A stretch of DNA of 64,000 nucleotides from Erpobdella octoculata (taxonomy: Eukaryota > Annelida > Clitellata > Hirudinida > Erpobdellidae): NCBI GenBank assembly GCA_963978895.1, contig OZ022245.1, positions 22,357,968-22,421,967 on the forward strand. Reading direction: 5' to 3'. Both the position numbers and the translations under genes were made by a program. The stretch's first letter is position 1, and every line of letters begins with the position of its first letter. Of this stretch, positions 35,766 through 46,795 are shown piece after piece. The notes beneath the pieces were generated by a model. It ran no database searches and was not told the origin of the DNA. It saw only the letters and a list, made by a program, of their open reading frames with translations.

Positions 35766-35806
35766 TGGTGGCAGCGGTGGGATGTCGCATGAGTTAAACG
35801 ATCGAC

Positions 35807-37965
35807 GTGGTGATCAGAAAATTTGACGAAATCATCATCGGTGAAGTCAACGAGACATACGAGCGGTATGTTTTCAATTCGCGCGTACAACAGAACGAGA
35901 GCTTTGACGCGTACGTTACGCAGCTGCGCACGTTAGAGAAGACGTGTAATTTCTGTGATTGCATGAAAGACGCATTGTTGCGCGACAAGATCGTTGTCGG
36001 TATTCGGGACACAGCTGTCCGAAAAAACTACTTCAGACACGAGAGCTAACATTGCACAGGTGTATCGACATCTGCAGAGCAGCGGAGGCAACCGACACCC
36101 AACTGAAGACCATGGCGAGTGCAGACACAGAGCACAAGGTATCAACGCACATGAACTTTCGTGACAGAAACCACAAAGAGAAAACAAAAGGAAAACCCAG
36201 TGAGGGATATGGACCAGTCAGTGAGTGTAGGTTTTGCAGACGCAAACACCAGATGGCCAAGGACAATTGCCCAGCCTGGGGTCAGACATGTCGTATTTGC
36301 AAAGGGAAAAACCACTTTGCAGTGACATGCTGTAAGAAACATAATGTACATGCTACTGCAGACGATGGATCCGACGACGACAATGTCTACAATTTAAATG
36401 CCGTAGGCACCAACAAAGCCATTTATGCCGAAATGCACGTCCAAAGGAGACCCGTGAGGATGCAGATTGACAGCGGGTCCTCGGTCAATCTGATAAACGA
36501 ACGTTTCGTCAAGACAGAACGTATTCGACCTACAGGATCAGTCCTAGTTATGTGGAACCAAACACAGGTGAAACCTATAGGTAGGTACAAGGTTGTTCTT
36601 TTCAATCCTAAGAATCACAAGAAACATTCTGTGGATTTCATCGTCGTAAAGGAAAACCTGATGACAGTATTGGGCGCCAAGGACAGCCAACTGATGAGGT
36701 TACTGACAGTCCACAGTGAAAACTTCAAGCGTATAGCCGCTGTGAACAGCACTGTCGATGTGATAGATCAGTACAAAGACGTGTTTGTTGATGAGCTAGG
36801 ATTGCTACCAGGCCAAATGCACTTGGAGGTAGACCCGAGCATCAGTCCACATGTCGCGGCAGCACGCCGGATTCCTGTATCAATACAAGGACGTGTCAAG
36901 GCCGAACTGGATGTGCTCGTAAAACGAGGAGTGCTGAGTCCAGCTAAATCGACCTACTGATTGGGTAAGCAACATGGTAGTCACAATGAAGAAGTCAGGT
37001 GAACTGAGGATCTGTTTAGACCCAAAGCCGTATGGAAGGTACCGTCATTTACGTCTGCCATTTGGGCCAAGTGTCTCCAGCAAGATATTTTAGAAGAAAA
37101 TACTGGCAGCTGTTGGAGACTTGCCCGGTGTTAACAAACTGCCAGTGCCGACCAGCGTCAAAAAAGTACAGCGGGTTAATGAATTTGTGAACTATCTTGC
37201 TAAATTCTTGCCACGTTTGAGTGAACTCATGGAGCCGCTGCGAAAGCTAACCAGAACCGATGCAGAATGGTCATAGGGTCAAGAACAGGACAATGCATTT
37301 CAGGTAATCAAGAATCTCGTGGCGGCGGCTCCAATACTGCGTTATTATGATCCGAAGAAGGAATTGACAATTCAGTGCGATGCCAGAGAGAGAGGCTTGG
37401 GAGCAGCGTTACTCCAAGAAGGACAACCCATTGCATATGCGAGTCGCGCTTTGACAGATACGGAGACGCGGTATGCCCAGATTGAGAAAGAAGCATTGGC
37501 GATCGTATACAGCGTGGAAAAATTCAACCAGTACAGGTATGGTTGGAAAGCCACGATTTTATCAGATCACAAACCTCTAGAGAGCATCATAAAAAAACCG
37601 CTATACAAAGCGCCAAGACGTTTGCAAGGAATGCTATTACGCTTACAACGCTACGACATATCCATCAGATACACACAAGGAAAGTCAATGTATCTGGCCG
37701 ATACACTTTCACGTTCATTCCTGCCAGGGACGGCGAAACATCTAAATCTAGAACAAGTTATGATGATCGGATTTGACTCAATCTCTGAGGCAAGACTCAT
37801 CGCATTGCGTCAGGCAACAGAAACTGACGAGTCACTGCAGGCATTGAAGGAAACAGTGATGCGAGGATGGCCTGCAGATAAAACAAAGCTGGATCTACGA
37901 GTAATGCCACAGCAATTCAGAAATGACTCGCGGGGAATACTTTTATGCGAGTCATTTCTGAATTG
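35807..37965 (+). pseudogene. gag-pol remnant of element B (Ty3/Gypsy-like)
   Basis: Broken plus-strand frames in family order. Gag comes first (FDAYVTQLRTLEKTCNFCDC). A CCHC-type region follows (CRICKGKNHFAVTC), then an aspartic protease (MQIDSGSSVNLINERF, with DSG in place of DTG). The start of reverse transcriptase (KKSGELRICLDPK) comes next, then an RNase H portion (ILRYYDPKKELTIQCDAR, YASRALTDTETRYAQIEKEA, LADTLSRSF). The central RT with its catalytic YxDD box is deleted near 37035, and stops occur at 36958, 37093 and 37274. No integrase and no 3' LTR are seen. It starts only 20-40 bases after the primer site, so the gag N-terminus is missing too. It ends at a perfect hairpin (37913-37965). 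Confidence 0.8.
37913..37965. repeat. perfect 19-base hairpin at the broken end of element B
   Basis: Arms CAATTCAGAAATGACTCGC (37913-37931) and its exact complement (37947-37965) are separated by 15 bases. It lies right where B-derived sequence stops. Confidence 0.95.
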
Positions 37966-37967
37966 CC

Positions 37968-38143
37968 CAGATGTTTTAAGTGTTCATCCCAATTGGATGA
38001 GTGAATAGCGAAATCATCGATAAAAGGTTCAGTAAATGAACGAAATCATCGATAAAAGGTTCAGTAAAGGTTCATTTACTGAACCTTTTATCGATGATTT
38101 CGCTATTCACTCATCCAATTGGGATGAACACTTAAAACATCTG
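37968..38143. repeat. 74-base perfect inverted repeat with duplicated spacer
   Basis: 37968-38041 is the exact complement of 38070-38143. The right arm is genuine coding sequence of element A reverse transcriptase. The 28-base spacer (38042-38069, starting GAAATCATCGATAAAAGG) repeats an inner part of the left arm. The pattern fits strand switching during DNA synthesis. Confidence 0.95.
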
Positions 38144-38690
38144 ACAAAATTCTTGAGGTTTATTCAAGAACATGGTTTGACGCTCAATTTAAAAAAATGT
38201 CCTTTTGCTCAAAGTCAAATAACATTCCTTGGTCATGTTATCGGCTCAGGTCATATAGCCCCTGACCCTATTAAGATTTCTACTGTTAAAAACATTAAAC
38301 CCCCGACAAATAAGAGGGAAGTAAAACGATTGATTGGTTTCTTCAGCTATTTTAGAAATTATATTCCACATTTAGCGGAAACTGCTTATGCTCTTACAGA
38401 TGCTAGTTCGATAGCAGTAAGTTGTTGTCTCTTCCAATGGGATTTAAATAATCATGAAATTCCTATAGCTTTTTCTAGCAAAAAGCTTACATCAACACAG
38501 ATTGGGTGGTCAACGATTGAACGCGAAGCTTTTTCGGTAGTTTGGGCACTCAATACATTCCGACATTGGATTCTTTTTTCGAGAGTTGTTGTTTTCTCGA
38601 ACCACAATCCACTTACTTACTTAACCAAAGCTGCCCCTAAGAGTGCAAAGCTCAATAGGTGGCATTGGCTTTACAGGAATATGACATAAT
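38066..38690 (+). pseudogene. reverse transcriptase / RNase H fragment of element A
   Basis: The frame carries FIDDFAIHSSNWDEHLKHL (RT catalytic box, Phe in place of the usual Tyr), QITFLGHVIG, the connection motif LIGFFSYFRNYIPHLAE, and an RNase H part (STIEREAFSVVWAL). The stretch between AYALTD and ASSIAV lacks the usual 30 or so residues, so an internal deletion joined two TD-containing sites. It ends at a stop at 38687. Integrase is absent. Confidence 0.75.
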
Positions 38691-39077
38691 GTTTAAATAT
38701 AGGAGAGGACGCGATAATTCTGTCGCAGATTTTATGTCCCAAATTTAAGTTCCTTTATGTAGATTCATCCAGTTTGCCTATTACTTTGAGTTTAAAATAT
38801 TCTTTGGACGGAGTAGGCGATGTTTTCCTTTTGGTGATTGTTATAACCGTAATGGGCAGCCGCGGATGATTTCGGATGAACTTTTGTTAGTTAATTCATT
38901 TAGATGAACCGAGAAGAAGATGATTTCCTAGCAAGTCAAAAATTATAATGAGGATGCTTAGCCTTTGACAAACGTTATGTAACGCCTTTGAAGGACAAGC
39001 ATAATGAAGGAAGATGGAAGAAGATCAGAAGATGCCAAGTATTTCCTCTTTATTTGCGATGTTTATATTTTATGTTT

Positions 39078-39390
39078 TGGGCGCCGTAGCACAGTGGTGA
39101 AAGCAGCTATGCTATCATCCTGCCGTCGTGGGTTCAAATCTCAGTCACGGCGAGGCGTAATTCCGTTGAGCAAGGAATTCACTCACACTGCTCAGGCCAA
39201 CTCAGCCTTTCATCCTTCACTGGTCGATAAATGAGTACCAGTTTCACGACTGGGGTGTAATAGGTTCGGCACATTCCGATTTCGGAGACACGTGCGGGTG
39301 GCTGGTAATACTGTGTGATCCCATATGCACGAGTCGTTCCCGGCGCCTCTGAAGCTTAGCAACTGGCGCTTCTAATCGATCCTATTTTTA
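39078..39390 (+). mobile_element. tRNA-derived SINE within element A
   Basis: The head GGCGCCGTAGCACAGTGGTG is an A box and GGTTCAAATCTC a B box at tRNA spacing. A body of about 250 bases follows (CAGTTTCACGACTGGGGTGT, CACATTCCGATTTCGGAGAC), with an AT-rich end. No target duplication was verified. Confidence 0.7.
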
Positions 39391-39628
39391 CTATATTTTA
39401 TTTGTTTGAATGTATTATATTACATTCAATGACGTAGAGCTTTTTAGAACAATTTTCTGAAATATGATGGCCATCCGTAAGTTTTTTTATTTGATGGACA
39501 GCGTCAAGCTTATTATGAAAACATTTTAATTATGTATGTAGCTTTTTTTTGGCCAGTTGGCTAGTTTATGTTGTATATTCTTACAACGATAACCAGATAC
39601 TGGTTTTCGTCTTTTCGGGTGGGAGGTG

Positions 39629-40260
39629 TGTCAGTGCTGGACCCCCCCTTTCTTTTTTGTGCCGAATATTAATTATACTTATTTTATTTCTAGTGATACA
39701 GTTTAGTATTTAGTGAAACCCGATTTAGTATCTTCTGTTTATCCAATATGGTATGGTTCTAAGCGAGCCAATCAGAGCCCATGTAAACTCCCGCATTTAT
39801 TAATTGGCGTACGTTTCTTGTTTTAGCGACATGTTTACCAATTAATTCTTAATAAAAATTTCATGGACTTAAGATTAGGTATATCTTTATAATCTATCAA
39901 AATTTGATACACTCGCGAAAAAGATTTAGGGAGATAATTGCGTGTTTACATCAGCCTGTTTAATATTAATTGTTATTGATTTTTAGTCGGCGAATCAGAT
40001 AGGCGGACTGTGATCACGTGATAAGATTTTGTTATATAAGGCGGCACGCGAACGCATTGGTCCTAAACGCTAAAAATGTGACAAGGACTTAAATAAACAA
40101 CAACAACAGTAGTGTCGCAGTCCGGCTGGGTTATTTGGTAGAGGAAATGTCCTGTGCAACTTTTCCGCGTTACCTCCTTCTCTAATTAACACTTCTAGTT
40201 TGTTTTTAAGTTGAATAAAGTTCTGCTTAATCTTTTCTCCAAGTGTGTTTGGTGTCAGCA
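39629..40260 (+). repeat. 3' LTR of element A
   Basis: Starts TGTCAGTGCTGGACC right after the purine tract GGGTGGGAGGTG and ends TGTCAGCA. At 40058-40107 it carries an extra piece ending AAATAAACAACAACAAC, which resembles a short LINE 3' tail and is absent from the 5' copy. Confidence 0.85.
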
Positions 40261-43200
40261 AGTTTCGAGAGGACCAGAGTAGGAGAAACAACGTTTAAAA
40301 GAATGCTTAATAGTGAAGACGCGAAAGTGACTAAGAGAAGAAGAACGAAGACCAGACTTAGGAGGGATATGTATTAAATTAGTTAAGAAGAGAGGAGAAA
40401 GACAATTTTTTATTTTATATATTATTAAACAGATTTTAAAAATCACCCTATATCTGAGAAGAAGCCAATGGAGAAGAACAAGAGATGGAGAGATGTGAGA
40501 GAAATATGCGTTGCGAGAAACTAAGCGCGCAGCCGAGTTGAAGGCTTTAGAGAGAGGATAAAGGGTAGTGTTAGGAGGACCATAATATGGTGAATTACAG
40601 TAATCAATTCGAGACAGAACAAGAGAAGAGACTAGAAGTTGTAGAGAAGGGTCATCCATAAGTGGACGAAGCTGTTTAATGCGGCGAATATGGAAGTAAC
40701 AAGATTTAGTAACAGATGTAATTTGAGGGGTTAGAGACAATTTGGAGTCAAAGAGAAAACCTAAGCTACAAATCAAAAGAGAGGGAGAAATGGAAAGAGA
40801 AGATGGTGGTGGAAAAACCAAAGGAAGAGGATTTAGAGGACTTATTTAAATAGATTAGTTCAAACTTGTCAGGATTAAGTTTGGGACACATAGAAAAACT
40901 CCAGGATATAATAGATTGAAGGCAGGCAGTTATTTGATTAAGAACGGACTCAAGAGAAGAGTTAGAAAAAGTAGAATAGACATAAGAGTCATCAGCATAC
41001 ATTTGACTATTGAGAGAGTGAGAAGATATAATATGAGGAAGTTCAGAAGTATAGAGAATAAACAGTAAAAGACCAAGAATAGACCCTTGAGACACACCAT
41101 AGCTCAAAGATACAGGAGTAGATTTAGAAGATTGAATAGAAAAATAGGAAGATCTACCAGATAGATAAGATTTAACCCACTGGAGAGCTTCACTAGTTAT
41201 ATTAAAAGACTAGCAGTGCCCGTAGCGGTTTCGCACGCATGAAATTAGAGAATTTAAACCGTACATACTTAGTAGAGTACTGCACGGATCAATTTATTAG
41301 GTCTCGACTCGGCCCGTCGACAACTTGGCCCAGCCCGTTTCAAAAACTGAAATTCCTGGCCCGGCACGGCCCGTCTAATATGGGTCCGGCCCGTTTTTAC
41401 AGGCCTAGAAGTTCTATATACATGATGAAAAACTTCGGCCCGTCCCACCTTGACTTCAGGTTTAGCCCGGCCCGTCTGAACACCCTAAAATCACTAAAAT
41501 GTCTATATACTTGTTAAAAATCTCAGCCCGTCCCACCTTGATTTAAGGTTTCGGCAGGGCCGTATGAAGACCCTAAAATAACTAAACTCATCTACTTTAA
41601 CCGGCACAAAACCTCAAAATACTAATTTTCACATCTGTAGCACTTACAGTTTTTGAGTAGCAGTTATTTTAAAATCAAATAACCCTTTTTCCACTTCACA
41701 TTTGAGGTCCTGGAAACCAAATTTTCAAAAAATGGTGAAACACGTATATCATTATTTTTAGAGTAGAAACTAAATACTAATTTTACTTTTGTTGCATTCA
41801 CAGTTTTTGAGTAGCAGCCACTTTAAAAAACAAATTGTTGATTATCAGTCAGTCAGTCAGTCAGTCAGTCAGGACATGTTCTTTTATACATATATAGATT
41901 TATCAAGTACATCCAACAACAGTGAGTGATCAACTGTATCAAATGCAGATGGAAAATCAAGACAAAGAAGAAGAGTAGAGAGGCCAGAGTCAGAAAAAAC
42001 AATGAGGTCATTATAAAGCTTAAATAGAGCAGTTTCAGTAGAATGGCCAGGTCTGAAGCCAGATTGAGAAGAGGGAAGAAGTGAGAAAGCAGTTAGATAA
42101 GCACTTATTTGCTCATACACAACTCTTTCTATAATTTTAGAGATAAAGAATAGGTAAGAGACAGGCCTATAGCTAGATAGAGAAGAAGGATCAAGATAAA
42201 TGAGGACTTAAGAACAGAGGGAAACACAGATGTAGATAAAGAAAGATTAATTAAACCAAGTAGAATTGGATAAAGAACAAAAGCAAGTAGAAGAAAACAA
42301 AGAGTTAATAAGTTTAGTAAGATAGCCAAGTGTAATAGGAGACAAAAAAGTGAAATATTCAGTAGAGAATTTAGAAAAAAATTGGGGTTTGACTATTGTT
42401 AGAAGATCCAATGTTTTCAATTTAGTTTGTAAGAAAATTGTGATAGTCATCAGGAAAAAAAGAGGGAGGAGGAGATTTTTTGTTGAGGAGTTTAGAAAGA
42501 GAAGACCACCTGTCCCTAGAGCTAGAAACAAGAACAATAGATTTTCTCAAAAAGGAAGAATGCTTAACAAAGATGAGGTTATGATATTGTTTGAGATGAT
42601 ATTGCCACTCGTACCAAGAACCCTTAGATAATTTAGAACGATAAGCTCGCTCAGCTTTACGTGCAGATTGCTTCAAGAAAACACAATCACGATCAAACCA
42701 AGGAGCTTTTTTTTAGAAAAGAGTCGAAACTTAAACGTCTCAATAGGAACCAAAATATCCAATATAGATGAAATTGTCAGATTGAGATTGTCTATAAAAG
42801 AATCAACATCAGTGAAAGAAGAAGAAAAACACCAAGAGGTGAGAAATAAATTTGAAAATTGAGTTTTATCAAATCTAGACCAACACCTTTTAGTGACAGA
42901 AGAAAGATTAATTAAAGGCTGTGATAGAGGTAAAGTGAAAGAAATAAAGTAGTGATCAGTAAAGTGGAGATTAACAGGTGAAAGATTGTTTATATTAGAG
43001 AAAAGAGGAGAAATGATAAGATCCAATGTGTTACCCCGATTATGAGTCGGAAAGTCACAATGCTGAAAGAAGTTAAAAGTAGATAAGATTTCAAGAAATT
43101 GAGAGACAAAAGAATCCTTAGTTTTATTAATAGGAATATTAAAATCCCCAATGATAAAAGGAGTAGATAGAGAGAAAAATGATTCAGAAAGGTTGTAGAA

Positions 43201-43290
43201 ATCTTCCAAAAATTGGGGTTTAGAGCATTTAGGAGGCCTATAGTTATCTATTAAATTGAACTTAAAAGAAATAATTTTAACAAGAAGCAT
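40261..43290 (-). pseudogene. CR1/L2-like LINE ORF2 (endonuclease + reverse transcriptase), broken
   Basis: In reading order on the minus strand. First comes an endonuclease tail (FIIGDFNIPINKTKDSF, FFQHCDFPTHNRGNTLDLI, NLHFTDHYFISFTLPL), then a linker with KSSFILILLL. RT domain QSGFRPGHSTETALFKLYND and FPSAFDTVDHSLLLD follow. The catalytic box YADDSYVYS (about 40985) and the C-terminal thumb (RIDYCNSPYYG) follow. Several frame changes occur (near 42670, 42330, 42125, 40800). A Helitron (41210-41898) interrupts it and LTR element A separates it from its 3' end. The 5' end is truncated at about 43300. Confidence 0.82.
41210..41898 (-). mobile_element. non-autonomous Helitron (family 3), cleanly inserted in the LINE
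   Basis: Minus-strand 5' end TCTATATATGTATAAAAGAA followed by CATGTCCTGACTGACTGACT (a TGAC repeat). The 3' end is GCTACGGGCACTGCTAG. It sits exactly between host A (41899) and T (41209) with no target duplication. Removing it lets the LINE RT frame run on in phase. All of this is standard Helitron behaviour. Confidence 0.9.
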
Positions 43291-43380
43291 TCAAAATAAG
43301 AGAATATAGTAGAAGAATTGAGAGAGACAGACTATATATATATATACATACATACATACATACATATATATATATACATA

Positions 43381-43820
43381 CTAGCGGGGATACCCGGTGT
43401 TGCCCGGGGTTTTTAAAGGTTTTTCTAACGTTTGTCTCTCTCGCTCCCATTTCCTTCTCCGCTTTCCTGTTCCCGGTTGCTTTCCCGTTCCCGGTTGCTT
43501 TTCCACTCCCGGTAGCTTTCCCGTTCTCGGTCGCTTTCTCTTTCAATCGTGAACGGGAATGGGAGAACAAGCATGAGCGAGAACGGGAGAGCAAGCGGGA
43601 ACGGGAAAGCGACCGGGAACGGAAAGGCGACCGGGAACGGGAAAGGGAACGGGAGAGCAAACAGGTGCGGAAGCTGGAAAGCGGCCGGGAACGGGAAAGC
43701 GACCGAGAACGGGAAAGCAAACGGGAACGGGAAAGCAAGCGGGGTAGCAAACCTGAGCGAGAGAGACAAACATTAGAAAAACTTTTAAAAACCCCGGGCA
43801 GCGCCGGGCACCCCCGCTAG
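43381..43820. mobile_element. palindromic Helitron derivative with two 3' ends
   Basis: Left end: CTAGCGGGGATACCCGG (complement of a Helitron 3' end). Right end: CCGGGCACCCCCGCTAG. Both arms continue inward as inverted repeats through a RAAAAAC(C/T)TTTAAAAACC block and GAGAGAGACAAAC, then a GGGAACGGGAAAGCGACC minisatellite. So two 3' termini face outward and no 5' end is included. Ser/Arg-rich frames here are translations of the minisatellite. Confidence 0.75.
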
Positions 43821-44275
<455 letters not shown>

Positions 44276-44305
44276 TGGCTAGAAGTCTTATATATATATA
44301 TATAT

Positions 44306-44504
44306 AGTTACGATATCACCAAATCGTATACCGGGCTCAATAGAATGGTTTTGCAGTTTATTGGAAAATAATAAACGAAGGTTTTGCTACGGCTATTTAT
44401 ACCTTCTGGTCTATTAATAATTAAATAATTAATGTCGCTAATAAATGTTCTGAATCCGTTAAGGTTTATCATAAGAAGTTGATCGTCAAATCAGTGATTT
44501 TACA
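44306..44504 (-). repeat. 3' LTR (minus-strand sense) of the acidic-repeat element
   Basis: Matches the copy at 45998-46198 over its whole length with substitutions and small indels. Its left edge lies directly in a TA tract. Confidence 0.8.
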
Positions 44505-44507
44505 AGA

Positions 44508-45971
44508 TTACCCACTTCTTAATTCTGTTCGTCCCGAACAGCATAGTCGCTTTTGAGAAATGGGACTCGGCCACGAACACCAAAATACCTTGATCTTTAC
44601 TCGTTGCTTTGACCGCAATTCGCAAACAACATGGTCAAGTCTCTTGACCGTTTGATGCAGTTTATTCCAGTCCTTCTTTGGCTCATCAACAGAGTCTTTC
44701 TTTGGCTCATCAACAGAGTCTTTCTTTGGCTCATCGTCGCCATATCTGCACGGTTCATCACAGCCTTTTTTGCATGCCTCGTCCTGAACATCTTTGCACG
44801 GTTTATCGGAACTGTCTGCTTTTTCTTCTTCCTTCACATCTTTTAGATTTTTCTCAAGATACTTTTCAAAAGTTTTTTTGAAAACGCGTTCCATAAATCC
44901 AATAAATCCCTTCATCAAACTGATCTAGAATCTTCTGTGGATTCATCTGATTCAGAATCCTCGGTACCGTTTTCTGTTCTTGGCTTATCTTTTTCAGAGT
45001 TTTTGCTGGCTGCATTGCTATTGTTGATTTAGAGAAGTTCATCGCCGTCATGTTTGTTTTCTTCCAAGCTACAATCGAACGTTTTCTTTCCACATTCCCA
45101 CCCGGCTCTTTCGTCGGTGTCAACTTTCGTATCGTCCAGCGGATCTTTCTTCAATTTATCGCCATCGTCTCTCAAATCAGTGTCTTCTTTTTTTGTCAAG
45201 TTAACTTTGACGTATATCTCCATTGGAGTTTCGTCCGTTTCTAAATCCACGGTAGCTTCATCCGAGTCAGATTCGTCACTAAAATCTGACCCTGAATATT
45301 CAGTGCCGTCGTCTGTTATGGAGGCTTCCGTTTCAGAACCGTCGCTGTATGGGTAAAATCCATCGCTGTTATTGCCATTATTATAATCATCATCGTCACT
45401 TTCATCCTAATCGTTTTGCATTTCGCTTTCAACATTCTTCTCATCTTCTTTAGTTTTATTTTCGACTTCCAAACCGACTGTATCACTGTCACCATCTTTG
45501 CATGGTTCATCTTGAGCATCTTTGCAAGGTTCATTATCATGACCATCTTTGACAGGCACATCATCATGACCGTCTTTGACAGGCTCATCATCATGACCAT
45601 CTTTGCATGGTTCATCTTGAACATCTTTGCATGGTTCCTCTTGTACATCTTTGCAAGGCTCATCACCATGACCATCCTTGCATGGTTCATCTTGTACATT
45701 CTTGCATGGTTCATCTTGACCGTCTTTTTTGTTTCCGCAATTGTTTGTGTCACCATTGAGGAGTTCAAGAAATTTCTTCATTTCTCTGCATTCTTCCGCC
45801 ATTTTGTTCAGAGCCTTCATTAATTCATTTTCTGTTTCGAACTCATACTCTTCTGAGTCAAACCCATTGTCCTCCAATGACGTCCAGAGGCGGTCCACGA
45901 GCTCAGACTTTCTTCCTAAGTTCCCGTCTCAACTCGAGTATCGAGAGTACATACAATGCTTTCAAAACCAT
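44508..45971 (-). pseudogene. gag-like protein: SAP-type N-terminus plus DEPCKDG acidic repeats, with stops and frameshifts
   Basis: The first ATG (45969-45971) lies just after the primer site and reads MVLKALYVLSILELRRELRK. After one frame change, GRKSELVDRLW follows; together they look like a SAP motif, known from several Gypsy Gag proteins. A charged helical stretch (ENELMKALNKMAEECREMKK) comes next. Then at least ten copies of an acidic unit of 7-11 residues follow (DEPCKDG, EEPCKDVQ, DEPVKDGHD), and a long Asp/Glu/Ser-rich tail. TAG at 45407-45409 and another stop near 45029 interrupt the frame. A further frame (44918 to 44508) has ERVFKKTFEKYLEKNLKDV and three more repeats. The Cys spacing is unlike CCHC knuckles. 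Function unknown; nucleic-acid or particle-related roles are inference only. Confidence 0.62.
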
Positions 45972-45997
45972 TCTTGTATCCCACTTCTGATCACCAA

Positions 45998-46198
45998 TGT
46001 TACGATATCACCAAATCGTATACCGGGCTCAATAGAATGGTTTTGCAGTTTATTGGAAAATAGTAAATGAAGCTTAGTTAAGGCTATTTATACCTACAAA
46101 TCTCTTAATAATAAATAATTATTAATGTCCCTAATAAATGTTCTGAATCCGTTAAGGTTTATCATTAGGAAGCTGATCGTCAAATCAGTGATTTTACA
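45998..46198 (-). repeat. 5' LTR (minus-strand sense) of the acidic-repeat element
   Basis: Ends GATATCGTAACA on the minus strand, then the primer site. It differs from the other copy at scattered positions and small indels, so the insertion is not recent. Confidence 0.8.
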
Positions 46199-46795
46199 AG
46201 AAAATATATATACTAGCAGTGCCCGTAAACATTGTTTTAGAAAAAATTTGGAACTTATATTACTTTTATTGCGTAAGCATCCACTAAGAGAGGATTTTTG
46301 CAAATTTTGCTCCTGAGGGGAAGAAACTGGAAAACAAACTTTTTTCTAAAACAATGTATATCTCGAAAACCAAAAATGATATATCTTTATTTTTAGAATA
46401 GAAACTAAATGCTAGTTTTTACATCTGTGGTATTTACAGTTTTTGAGTAGCAGTTGCTTTAAAAAATAAATAACCCTATTTTCCACCCCACATTTGAAGT
46501 CCTGGAAACCAAATTTTCAAAAATGCTAAAACACGTATTTTATTATTTTTGGAGTAGAAACTGAATACTAATTTTTACTCCCGTAGCATTCACAGTTTTT
46601 GAGTAGCAGCTACTTTAAAAACCAAACAACCCACTTTTCCATCCCACATTTGAGGTCCGGGAAACCGAATTTTCAAAAAATGGTGAAACACGTATTTTTT
46701 TTCAAGAAAAATCCATATACCAAATTTCAAAATCTCCTCATTTTTGGTTTTCGAGATAAACATTGCTTTAGAAAAAAGTTTTTTTTCCAACCCAC

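Larger units (their letters stand above)
32989..40260 (+). mobile_element. LTR retrotransposon A (Ty3/Gypsy-like), nested and decayed
   Basis: Two long direct repeats (32989-34964 after removing the inserted hAT, and 39629-40260) start TGTCAGTGCTGGACC and end in CA. A primer binding site follows the 5' LTR and a purine tract (GGGTGGGAGGTG) precedes the 3' LTR. Only a gag start (35525) and a late reverse transcriptase/RNase H segment (38066-38690) of its own remain. The middle is replaced by element B, and protease, early RT and integrase are missing. A SINE sits near the 3' end. It cannot move on its own. Confidence 0.82.
44306..46198 (-). mobile_element. non-autonomous LTR retrotransposon carrying an acidic-repeat gag-like ORF
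   Basis: Direct repeats of about 200 bases (44306-44504 and 45998-46198) begin and end TGTT.../...ACA and share TACGATATCACCAAATCGTA and GTCAAATCAGTGATTTTACA. Read on the minus strand, the 5' LTR is the right-hand copy and is followed within two bases by TGGTGATCAGAAGTGGGAT, close to a tRNA-Leu primer site (one extra base). A purine stretch AAGAAGTGGG lies before the 3' LTR. There is no protease, RT, RNase H or integrase, so its copying must depend on enzymes from another element. It is flanked by TA-rich DNA; no target duplication could be fixed. Confidence 0.82.
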
